Below are positions 1 to 5,509 of a stretch of DNA of 7,576 nucleotides, piece by piece. Position numbers and translations under genes: made by a program. The stretch's first letter is position 1; every line of letters starts with the position of its first letter. The notes under the pieces were generated by a model that ran no database searches, was not told where the DNA came from, and worked only from the letters and a program-made list of their open reading frames with translations. Origin of the DNA: Paracoccaceae bacterium (GTDB lineage: Bacteria; Pseudomonadota; Alphaproteobacteria; Rhodobacterales; Rhodobacteraceae); the NCBI GenBank assembly GCA_016765235.1, contig JAESQH010000178.1, positions 10,615-18,190 on the forward strand, read 5' to 3'.

Positions 1-392
1 TCACGCAGAGACTGAATTCCCATTGAAACACGATTAACGCCCGCATCTGAATATCCCGCAAAACGCCCTGCCTCGACGGATGTCGGGTTGGCCTCCAGCG
101 AGATTTCTGCGTCAGTAGCAAGGCGCCAAACACGCCCGATTTCTTCGATCACGGCAGATACGGTCTCGGGTGGCATAAGGCTTGGTGTTCCACCACCAAA
201 AAACACGGTATCGACTTGCCTGTCCGGCAGTTCTTCAGCGCTACGTCGAATATCCGTCAAAAGTGCCTCGCGCCAGGCCAATTGGTTTACTTCCTTTGAA
301 ACATGGCTGTTGAAGTCACAATAGGGGCATTTGTGCATGCAAAATGGCCAGTGGATATAAACTCCGAAGCCCGCATTTCGCCAATCTTCCAT
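1..392 (-). CDS. hemW: HemW, heme chaperone / radical SAM protein (N-terminal 130 residues, runs off left edge)
   Basis: HemW is a radical SAM-family protein related to oxygen-independent coproporphyrinogen III oxidase (HemN) but acting as a heme-binding chaperone. The in-window part begins with the family opening GVYIHWPFC. It carries the CX3CX2C cluster-binding triad at C18, C22 and C25, followed by D26-F27-N28. The Phe two residues after the last Cys is where HemN has a fourth Cys, which points to HemW rather than true HemN. The SAM-binding GGGTPS lies at residues 66-71, and the SLEANP and SMGIQSL strands follow near 98-103 and 123-129. The ATG at 392 is 2 nt past the ridA stop and has an AAGGGA ribosome site inside the end of ridA, so translation is probably coupled. 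About two thirds of the protein (family about 380-400 residues) lies outside the window; the reading frame is open at the edge. Confidence 0.93.
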   Translation of the reverse strand, partial: MEDWRNAGFGVYIHWPFCMHKCPYCDFNSHVSKEVNQLAWREALLTDIRRSAEELPDRQVDTVFFGGGTPSLMPPETVSAVIEEIGRVWRLATDAEISLEANPTSVEAGRFAGYSDAGVNRVSMGIQSLR

Positions 393-394
393 CG

Positions 395-778
395 CTATCC
401 CTTAAACGCAGTGACTTCGATTTCCACCAGCATTTCCGGCTTAATCAAACCCGCGATAACCATCGTTGCGGCTGGGCGGATATCCCTCATCGCCTCACCA
501 AGTACGGGAACAAGTTCATCCACCAGATCGCAATCTGTAACCGTGTACTGCACACGAACTATATCGGCCATTTCGAAGCCAGCCTCCGCAAGAACGCTGT
601 CGATAGTCCCGAAACAATTCCGCGCCTGCGCTGAAATCCCTTCCGGCATCTTCATGGTGGTATAATCGTACCCAGTAACACCCGAAACGAAACACCAGCC
701 GCCTTTAACAATGGCACGACTGTACCCAAACGTCTTTTCAAACGGTGAGCCTGTCGATATTCGTTTCACGTCAGTCAT
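395..778 (-). CDS. RidA/YjgF/YER057c/UK114 (Rid) family protein, non-canonical active site
   Basis: This 127-residue protein has full family length and the Rid signature near its C-terminus (RPAATM at 101-106, VEIEVTA at 118-124). Canonical RidA hydrolyses reactive enamine/imine intermediates released by PLP enzymes and needs an arginine (R105 in E. coli) that binds the substrate carboxylate. Aligning without gaps on the PA...(V/I)EIE spacing puts A104 at that position, so canonical 2-iminobutanoate deaminase activity is doubtful and this is probably one of the Rid subgroups without the arginine. The glutamate corresponding to E120 is kept (E119). The ATG overlaps the rdgB stop in an ATGA arrangement, and AAAGGG lies 8 nt upstream. 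It is the third gene of the rph-rdgB-ridA-hemW run. The family call is secure; the substrate is unknown. Confidence 0.92.
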   Translation of the reverse strand: MTDVKRISTGSPFEKTFGYSRAIVKGGWCFVSGVTGYDYTTMKMPEGISAQARNCFGTIDSVLAEAGFEMADIVRVQYTVTDCDLVDELVPVLGEAMRDIRPAATMVIAGLIKPEMLVEIEVTAFKG

Positions 779-1383
779 TCAAAGCACCCTTTGACCAGCT
801 TGTTAAACGCATCAGCCCTGTGGCTGATTTTGTTCTTTTCCCAGCGGTCCATCTCGCCAAACGTAATATCATAGCCATCGGGCATAAACATCGGATCATA
901 TCCGTGGCCCTCTTCGCCGCACATTGGCCAAACGCATTGGCCCTCAATCTTGCCCTCGAACACCTCGTCATGACCATCCGGCCAAGCCAACACCAGCGTG
1001 CTACAGAACCGTGCCACACGCGGAGCAGGCGCATTCAACGCCTCTAACTTTGTCCAAACCTTGGTCATCGCCATGGGAAAGTCGCGACCATTCGGGGTTT
1101 CGGACCAATCAGCCGTATAAACCCCCGGCGCGCCACCTAAAGCATCAACCACAATCCCGCTGTCGTCGGCCAAAGCAGGTAACCCACTGGCTTTCGCCGC
1201 GGCATGGGCCTTGATCCGCGCGTTGCCGATGAAATTGTCTTCCGTCTCATCAGGTTCGGGCAGACCGAGTTCGCCATTCGACGTAATCGCAATCCCGTAA
1301 GGCTCAAGCAGGCGGATAATTTCCTCCAACTTGCCAGCGTTGTGGGTTGCAACCAGCAGTTTGGGTTCGGTGAACTTCCGCAT
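775..1383 (-). CDS. rdgB: RdgB/HAM1, dITP/XTP pyrophosphatase
   Basis: This enzyme hydrolyses non-canonical purine nucleoside triphosphates (dITP, ITP, XTP) to the monophosphate and pyrophosphate, keeping deaminated bases out of DNA and RNA. The 202-residue product has normal family length. The substrate-binding THNAGKLEE stands at residues 13-21, the metal/catalytic ADDSG with D73-D74 at 72-76, LGGAPGVY at 82-89, the base-recognition GYDP at 161-164, and the C-terminal SHRADAF at 187-193. No motif is missing. The ATG shares one base with the rph stop (TAATG), and I see no strong ribosome site just upstream, so translation probably depends on termination and restart from rph. A two-Cys stretch (C150, C155) close before GYDP is a local feature of unknown meaning. 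Confidence 0.96.
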   Translation of the reverse strand: MRKFTEPKLLVATHNAGKLEEIIRLLEPYGIAITSNGELGLPEPDETEDNFIGNARIKAHAAAKASGLPALADDSGIVVDALGGAPGVYTADWSETPNGRDFPMAMTKVWTKLEALNAPAPRVARFCSTLVLAWPDGHDEVFEGKIEGQCVWPMCGEEGHGYDPMFMPDGYDITFGEMDRWEKNKISHRADAFNKLVKGCFE

Positions 1384-2096
1384 TAAGCGATGGCAGCTTT
1401 CTGTGCGATAACCAACTCGGCCACGCCTTTTTCTGCCAAATCCATCAGTGTGTTGAATTCACCACGAGAGAACGTCGCACCTTCGGCAGACCCTTGAATT
1501 TCAACCAATCCGCCAGCGCCAGTCATAACAAAATTCGCATCCGTGCCAGCATCGCTATCCTCGATGTAATCTAGATCCAGCACAGGCTGACCACCATAAA
1601 TTCCGCAAGAAACCGCAGCAATATGATCTGTCAGCGGATCTTCCTTGATGTCACCAGCCTTTAACAACTGGTTAACCGCCAAGCGCAGCGCAACCCAGCC
1701 GCCTGTGATTGCAGCACAACGAGTACCGCCATCAGCCTGAAGAACATCGCAATCGACCGTGATCTGGCGTTCGCCCATGGCAACGCGATCCACACCAGCG
1801 CGCAGCGAGCGCCCGATCAAGCGCTGGATTTCCTGTGTACGGCCAGATTGCTTGCCAGCGGTGGCTTCGCGCCGCATCCGCGAACCTGTGGAACGTGGCA
1901 GCATCCCGTATTCCGCAGTTACCCAGCCAAGGCCAGAGTTGCGTAAAAACGGTGGTACGCGGCTTTCAAGCGATGCGGTGCAAAGCACATGTGTGTCACC
2001 AATTTTGATCAGGCAGGAGCCTTCGGCGTGTTTGGTGACGTTAGTTTCGATAACGATGTCACGCATGATGTCGGTATTACGGCCAGATGGGCGCAT
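1383..2096 (-). CDS. rph: RNase PH, phosphorolytic 3'-5' exoribonuclease
   Basis: RNase PH trims the 3' ends of tRNA precursors and other RNAs, using inorganic phosphate to release nucleoside diphosphates, as a hexameric ring. The 237-residue protein is full length and starts with the family N-terminus MRPSGR. KHAEGS follows at 22-27, the RNA/phosphate-binding arginine R86 in SGRTQEIQRLIGRSLR at 84-99, and the phosphate-contacting GGTR at 122-125. The acidic metal-binding stretch LDLDYIEDSDAGTD spans 172-185 and is intact. The start is firm: GGAGG lies 5 nt before the ATG and the N-terminus matches the family. It heads the minus-strand operon and is transcribed away from hrcA. Confidence 0.97.
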   Translation of the reverse strand: MRPSGRNTDIMRDIVIETNVTKHAEGSCLIKIGDTHVLCTASLESRVPPFLRNSGLGWVTAEYGMLPRSTGSRMRREATAGKQSGRTQEIQRLIGRSLRAGVDRVAMGERQITVDCDVLQADGGTRCAAITGGWVALRLAVNQLLKAGDIKEDPLTDHIAAVSCGIYGGQPVLDLDYIEDSDAGTDANFVMTGAGGLVEIQGSAEGATFSRGEFNTLMDLAEKGVAELVIAQKAAIA

Positions 2097-2112
2097 GGAA
2101 GCCTCCGTTGGG

Positions 2113-2137
2113 TTTGTTTTCCTGCCTCATAAACAAA
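2113..2137. repeat. Inverted repeat TTTGTTT...AAACAAA in the rph leader
   Basis: TTTGTTT at 2113-2119 is exactly complementary to AAACAAA at 2131-2137, with 11 bases between. It lies in the probable 5' leader of rph, just before its ribosome site. It could be a weak RNA hairpin or an AT-rich operator. The stem has only one G:C pair, so a stable RNA structure is unlikely, and chance is a fair explanation. Confidence 0.4.
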
Positions 2138-2163
2138 GTCGCGCCTTGCGTCCATCCCAGCGA

Positions 2164-2192
2164 TTGACCCAACCCGCCGGAATGCATAGTTT
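2164..2192 (+). promoter_or_regulatory. Weak candidate hrcA promoter
   Basis: TTGACC (2164-2169) matches five of the six -35 consensus bases. Seventeen bases later TAGTTT (2187-2192) is a poor -10 with three matches. Transcription would start near 2199, leaving a very short leader, and the -10 would lie inside the parS-like site. This is the best sigma-70-like arrangement I can see before hrcA, but it is weak. Confidence 0.3.
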
Positions 2193-2203
2193 CACGTGAA
2201 CCA
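2188..2203. other. parS: parS-like centromere site (ParB binding)
   Basis: The 16 bases AGTTTCACGTGAACCA match the widely conserved parS consensus TGTTTCACGTGAAACA at 14 of 16 positions. The central ten-base palindrome TTCACGTGAA is intact; the mismatches are at positions 1 and 14. ParB nucleates at such sites and spreads as a CTP-dependent clamp to segregate the origin region. The site is intergenic, ending about 6 bp before the first possible hrcA start and 12 bp before the second. parS sites usually cluster near oriC and parAB, and my recollection that hemW-rdgB-rph-hrcA-grpE lies near parAB in Rhodobacterales supports the call. ParB binding is inferred, not shown. Confidence 0.72.
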
Positions 2204-2209
2204 AGGTGC

Positions 2210-3277
2210 ATGATTATGACGCAAACCATCCCGCTTTCAGAACTAACCAACCGCAGCCGCGAGGTTTTTCGGCAAGTGGTGGAATCGTATCTGGAAACGG
2301 GTGAACCGGTCGGATCCAAAACCCTGACGGAAAGCCTGACGGAAAAAGTGTCACCCGCAACCATCCGCAACGTGATGAGTGACCTTGAACATCTGGGTTT
2401 GCTTGATTCCCCACACACGTCGGCGGGGCGCATCCCAACGCATGTTGGCTTGCGGTTGTTTGTTGATGGGCTGTTGGAAGTTGGAACTGTGTCGGGCAGC
2501 GAGCGTTCTGAAATCGAACGATCCCTTGATACCAATGAACCAGATATTGGCGACATGATGGATAAGGTCGGCTCTATGCTGTCGGGCCTGACCAAAGGTG
2601 CAAGTCTAGTTCTGACGCCCAAAACCGAAAGCCCAATCAAACATCTCGAATTCGTTGCGCTTTCGCCGGAAAAAGCGTTGGTGGTTTTGGTTACCGCTGA
2701 TGGGCAGGTCGAAAATCGCCTGTTCACCCCGCCAATCGGCTTAACCCCATCGGCCATGCGCGAGGCGGCGAACTTTCTGAACGCCGTTCTTGAAGGTCAC
2801 ACCGTTTCGCAAATGCAAAGCGTCGTTGCGCGGGAGATCGAGAAGCATCGCCAAGAACTCGACCGCCTATCGCAAAGCCTTATCAAAGACGGGTTGGCGA
2901 TTTGGGTCGATGAACAGGACGGGCGCGACCGTTTGATCGTTCGTGGCAGAGCGAATCTTGTTGAAGATGACGCCTCGGAACTGGATTTGGAGCGCATCCG
3001 ACAGCTGTTCGATGACCTTGAACGCAAGCGCGATTTGGCGCAATTACTGGATTTGACCGAAGAAGGCGACGGAGTTCGCATTTTTATTGGCTCAGAGAAC
3101 AAACTTTTCTCACTTTCGGGTTCCTCTTTGGTCGTTTCCCCTTATATGAACGCTGAGCGGAAAATTATTGGCGCGGTGGGCGTGATTGGACCGACAAGGC
3201 TGAACTATGGCCGGATCGTTCCGATTGTCGATTACACAGCGCAGCTGGTGGGCCGATTGGTGTCCCGTCGGACCTGA
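2210..3277 (+). CDS. hrcA: HrcA, heat-inducible transcription repressor
   Basis: HrcA binds CIRCE operators, classically before groESL, and is kept active by GroEL. The 355-residue protein has normal length. The N-terminal winged-helix domain (about 1-90) contains GEPVGS at 31-36, the recognition region SPATIRNVMSDLEHLGLL at 48-65 and PHTSAGRIPT at 68-77. The conserved C-terminal block runs from GAVGVIGPTRLNYGRIVPIV into DYTA (about 321-344). Two starts compete: ATG 2210 has AAGG only 3 nt away, while ATG 2216 (starting MTQT) has it 9 nt away; I favour 2216 slightly. grpE follows 17 nt after the stop, so the two are probably cotranscribed. No CIRCE precedes the gene, so direct autoregulation is not supported. 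A parS-like site lies just upstream. Confidence 0.97.
   Translation: MIMTQTIPLSELTNRSREVFRQVVESYLETGEPVGSKTLTESLTEKVSPATIRNVMSDLEHLGLLDSPHTSAGRIPTHVGLRLFVDGLLEVGTVSGSERSEIERSLDTNEPDIGDMMDKVGSMLSGLTKGASLVLTPKTESPIKHLEFVALSPEKALVVLVTADGQVENRLFTPPIGLTPSAMREAANFLNAVLEGHTVSQMQSVVAREIEKHRQELDRLSQSLIKDGLAIWVDEQDGRDRLIVRGRANLVEDDASELDLERIRQLFDDLERKRDLAQLLDLTEEGDGVRIFIGSENKLFSLSGSSLVVSPYMNAERKIIGAVGVIGPTRLNYGRIVPIVDYTAQLVGRLVSRRT
2323..2345 (+). repeat. Short direct repeat in hrcA, 12-bp period
   Basis: CCTGACGGAAA occurs at 2323-2333 and again at 2335-2345. It is in frame and encodes LTES-LTEK within the HrcA winged helix. The spacing between GS and SPATIRN is normal for HrcA, so it does not look like a recent expansion. 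Confidence 0.6.
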
Positions 3278-3294
3278 CATAGAAGGCAAACAAG

Positions 3295-3879
3295 ATGAGT
3301 GACGAAAAAGAAAACGGATTTCTAGACGATATCGACACATCCGATGACGAATTGGAGCTGGAAGAAGACGTGCTGGATTTCCCGGACATTGATACAATTA
3401 TAAAAGAACGCGATCAGCTGAAAGATCGGCTGCTACGCGCATTTGCGGAAACCGAAAACTTGCGAAAACGATCCGAGCGTGATCGTCGCGATGCTGAAGT
3501 TTACGGCGGCACGAAACTGGCCCGTGATTTGCTGTCGGTTCAGGACAACCTCGAGCGGGCGCTGGGAAACATCGACGATGATCTGCGCGAACAGCACAAA
3601 TCTTTGACGGAAGGTTTGGAGTTGACCCTACGCGAATTGCTGTCTGTGTTTGAAAAGCACAAGATCGTAACGGTAGCGCCTGAAATCGGTGACAAGTTCA
3701 ACCCGAAACTGCATCAAGCGATGTTCGAGGCACCTGTGCCGAACACGACCAAAGGCTCGATCATTCAGGTTATGGCTTCGGGTTTTGCGATTGGGGACCG
3801 TCTTTTGCGCGCTGCACAAGTTGGTGTTTCGTCTAATCCAAACAAGCCTGCGCCGGTTAAAGAAGAAGCCGAAAGTTAA
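3295..3879 (+). CDS. grpE: GrpE, nucleotide exchange factor of DnaK
   Basis: GrpE is a dimer that releases ADP from DnaK (Hsp70), resetting the chaperone cycle in the cytoplasm. The 194-residue protein has an acidic, probably disordered N-terminus (about 3-33, rich in Asp and Glu). A long helical dimerisation region follows with the typical RLLRAFAETENLRKRSERD near 45-63. The C-terminal beta-domain signature starts at FNPKLHQAMFE (135-145) and continues through MASGFAIGDRLLRAAQVGVS (160-179). AGAAGG lies 8 nt before the ATG. It follows hrcA closely; dnaK and dnaJ are not in this window. Its stop overlaps the stop of the convergent downstream gene, inside a hairpin. Confidence 0.97.
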   Translation: MSDEKENGFLDDIDTSDDELELEEDVLDFPDIDTIIKERDQLKDRLLRAFAETENLRKRSERDRRDAEVYGGTKLARDLLSVQDNLERALGNIDDDLREQHKSLTEGLELTLRELLSVFEKHKIVTVAPEIGDKFNPKLHQAMFEAPVPNTTKGSIIQVMASGFAIGDRLLRAAQVGVSSNPNKPAPVKEEAES

Positions 3880-3892
3880 TTTTCGGCCTTTT
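3868..3892. terminator. Bidirectional hairpin terminator at the overlapping grpE/methyltransferase 3' ends
   Basis: GCCGAAA (3868-3874) pairs perfectly with TTTCGGC (3881-3887) around the six-base loop GTTAAT, which contains the stop codons of both genes. On the plus strand the stem is followed by CTTTTCC, a short T-run typical of intrinsic termination of grpE. On the minus strand the same stem is followed by TTCTTCTTT, a weaker pyrimidine-rich tail for the opposite gene. Confidence 0.68.
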
Positions 3893-4712
3893 CCCCTGCC
3901 TTAAGTTCAGGAACCTTTAACGCGTCGGCGAGCCTCGCCTTCGCTGACCCCGGACGCAGCGGTTTTTGCTGCGTCTCGGATGGGGCCCAGCCCGTCAGAA
4001 ATACGATCTCGAATGTTGCGGGGATACGTCCGTCGGGTTCCGCGAAATGTTCCGCGTAAATATCCATCGCTCGCATCAAAGTTTCACGGCGCATTGGCGT
4101 TTTGCGCCGTGCGTGCATGACGTTGGTTTCGCCCATTGCCCGCAAATCCCGCATCAAGTGTAGTGGCGTTTCATAGGTTACTGTTAGGTTAACGGAATCC
4201 GCGACAGGCAACGCCAAACCAGCGCGTTGAATCAAGCCACCAAGGTCACGAATTTCCCCCATCGGGGCGATGCGCGGTGATAATCCGCCCTCAACTTCGG
4301 TTTCCGCCTCGGCCAATGACGTTCGTAATTCGTTAAGGGTTTGTCCACCAAACATGGCTGCAATCATTAGGCCATCCGGCTTCAATGCGCGGCGCATTTG
4401 CACAAGCTGACCAACTGGATCGTTCGCCCAATGTAACGCCAACCCGTGAATCACAAGATCAAGCGAACTTTCATCCAGCTCAAGCGTGTCTTGATCCTTT
4501 ACGGGTTTCCCCCCAAGAATCTCTACCCATAAATTTGCTTTTGGACCAATAATCGCCACGTCTGTAAAGGTTTTATTAACCTCTTCCAGTCTTTCTGAAA
4601 CTTGGTCAGCGATCTCGCGGTGCAGGAATTCCCCTTCAGTGCCAAAGCTGGCCGCCCGCGCGCGGCGCTGGGCTAAAAGCTCGTGGTCGAAAAGGTCCGG
4701 TGGTGTCTGCAT
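3876..4712 (-). CDS. NDUFAF5-like class I methyltransferase-fold protein with degenerate SAM motif
   Basis: The 278-residue protein resembles the complex I assembly factor NDUFAF5 and, more distantly, BioC. Shared features are the N-terminal LFDHELLAQRRARAA (7-21), DLVIHGLALHWANDP (85-99), LKPDG (110-114), MFGGQTLNELR (120-130), EAETEVEGGLSPRIAPM (135-151) and the late IPATFEIVFLTGWAP. NDUFAF5 modifies NDUFS7 (arginine hydroxylation), so a role at respiratory complex I is a reasonable guess. It is odd that the usual Rossmann motif I (GxGxG) is not visible. The matching place reads DVAIIGPKANLWVEILGG (51-68), and the interval to DLVIHGLALHW is far shorter than in NDUFAF5, so the post-I acidic region seems lost. 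SAM binding is therefore uncertain. The ATG has GAGGG 10 nt upstream. The 5' end overlaps comF head-to-head and the 3' end overlaps grpE. Confidence 0.85.
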   Translation of the reverse strand: MQTPPDLFDHELLAQRRARAASFGTEGEFLHREIADQVSERLEEVNKTFTDVAIIGPKANLWVEILGGKPVKDQDTLELDESSLDLVIHGLALHWANDPVGQLVQMRRALKPDGLMIAAMFGGQTLNELRTSLAEAETEVEGGLSPRIAPMGEIRDLGGLIQRAGLALPVADSVNLTVTYETPLHLMRDLRAMGETNVMHARRKTPMRRETLMRAMDIYAEHFAEPDGRIPATFEIVFLTGWAPSETQQKPLRPGSAKARLADALKVPELKAGEKAEN

Positions 4713-5467
4713 ATTCTCAAATCCCTCTTAGAGTTCAGATACCCCGCCTTGTCGCCAAGGGAAAGGGTGCATTGCTGGATGTTATCTATCCGCCGCGCTG
4801 CCTGACGTGTACGGAACCAACCGAACAAGGCGCCAGCTTGTGTGCGGATTGCTGGGCTGACACGACATTTATCAGCGGTGCGATTTGCGATGTGTGCGGC
4901 ACGCCTTTGCCCGGCGAAACGGAAGGAAAGATTCAGTGCGATAGCTGCATTACGCATCGCCCAGCATGGAACAATGGTCGCGCAGCCGTGATATACGCAG
5001 GCGGTGGTCGCCGCGCAGTGCTTAGTTTGAAACATGGAGATCGGCTGGATATGGGCAGACCGTTGGCGGAGTGGATGGCGCGTTCCGGCGGTGATTTATT
5101 GGGTGGCGCGGATGCAATCGTGCCTGTCCCGCTGCATTGGCGGCGAATGTTCAAGCGAATGTTCAACCAGTCAGCAGAATTGGCGTGGCATCTTTCCAAG
5201 ATATCTGGTGTTCCATACATTCCGGATCTATTGGTGCGCGACAGGGCAACGCCTACGCAAGACGGTTTAACGCGGGAGGAACGGCACGAAAATCAACGCG
5301 GTGTGTTTTCTGTGCACAGACGCCGGAAGGTTCCAATAAATATCGTTTTGATTGATGATGTTATGACCACAGGTGCTACGCTTTCAGCTTGCGCGGAGAC
5401 GCTCCGCAACGCCGGAGCGGAACGAATTGACGCGCTAGTCCTCGCCCGCGTTGCACGAGACGTATGA
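4700..5467 (+). CDS. comF: ComF family protein (phosphoribosyltransferase fold, zinc-finger N-terminus)
   Basis: ComF/GntX-type proteins are linked to natural DNA uptake and the processing of incoming DNA, but are also widespread in species not known to be competent. The 255-residue product has an N-terminal Cys-rich region: CLTC (34-37), CADC (48-51), CDVC (63-66) and CDSC (80-83), eight cysteines fit for zinc. Then come PVPLHWRR, FNQSAELAWHL and RATPTQDGLTREERHENQRGVF-type family blocks, and the PRPP-binding loop VLIDDVMTTGAT at 216-227. The start is a GTG at 4700 or, with better spacing (7 nt) from AAAAGG, the GTG at 4703. Either one overlaps the divergent upstream gene by 10-13 bp, so any promoter lies inside that gene. 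A TTG at 4772 preceded by AAAGGG is a less likely alternative. Confidence 0.93.
   Translation: MVSAYSQIPLRVQIPRLVAKGKGALLDVIYPPRCLTCTEPTEQGASLCADCWADTTFISGAICDVCGTPLPGETEGKIQCDSCITHRPAWNNGRAAVIYAGGGRRAVLSLKHGDRLDMGRPLAEWMARSGGDLLGGADAIVPVPLHWRRMFKRMFNQSAELAWHLSKISGVPYIPDLLVRDRATPTQDGLTREERHENQRGVFSVHRRRKVPINIVLIDDVMTTGATLSACAETLRNAGAERIDALVLARVARDV
5143..5166 (+). repeat. Perfect 12-bp tandem duplication within comF
   Basis: GCGAATGTTCAA occurs twice in direct succession (5143-5154 and 5155-5166). It keeps the frame and yields the protein segment RMFKRMFN just before the conserved NQSAELA block. The overall spacing looks normal for ComF, so it may be old or coincidental. Confidence 0.75.
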
Positions 5468-5497
5468 AACCCTATATATACGGGCGAAACATATATT
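5451..5497 (+). promoter_or_regulatory. Candidate promoter for the grxC-nitrilase-marR operon
   Basis: The 42-bp gap between comF and grxC is strikingly AT-rich, with TATATATA at 5473-5480 and ATATATTT at 5491-5498. TATATA at 5473-5478 can be a -10 (four of six), 16 nt after TTGCAC (5451-5456, three of six) in the end of comF. TATATT (5492-5497) fits the -10 consensus better but is too near the GGAG ribosome site (5499-5502). The downstream genes may thus have their own start besides read-through from comF. Confidence 0.4.
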
Positions 5498-5509
5498 TGG
5501 AGCACCGGA

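Larger units (their letters stand above)
2097..2209. promoter_or_regulatory. Divergent rph/hrcA intergenic region
   Basis: This 113-bp stretch must carry the promoters of both the rph operon and hrcA-grpE. It holds the rph ribosome site (GGAGG on the minus strand, 2102-2106), an AT-rich inverted repeat in the rph leader and a parS-like palindrome next to hrcA. I looked for a CIRCE operator (TTAGCACTC, nine bases, GAGTGCTAA) on both strands and found none. No strong sigma-70 promoter stands out for rph. Confidence 0.7.

Noticed and set aside
1..392. HemN (oxygen-independent coproporphyrinogen III oxidase) as identity of the left-edge gene
   Set aside because: The fourth cysteine position after CX3CX2C is Phe, and the opening residues fit HemW.
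764..779. Second parS-like sequence CGTTTCACGTCAGTCA
   Set aside because: Only about 12 of 16 positions match and the right half of the palindrome is broken; it encodes the ridA N-terminus.
2107..2173. GTTGGGT (2107-2113) and ACCCAAC (2167-2173) as a long-range inverted repeat
   Set aside because: Seven bases at a distance of 53 nt is easily expected by chance and fits no known operator.
2077..2757. Open frame of 226 codons on the minus strand across hrcA
   Set aside because: It lies opposite hrcA, whose protein is clearly recognisable; the composition (rich in Ser and Arg) resembles no family and looks like an antisense shadow.
5393..5419. Mutually exclusive GC hairpins (GCGGAG/CTCCGC and CGCTCC/GGAGCG) near the comF 3' end
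   Set aside because: They lie within the conserved coding region after the PRPP loop, without a T-run; Ala/Arg/Gly-rich coding in moderately GC-rich DNA explains them.
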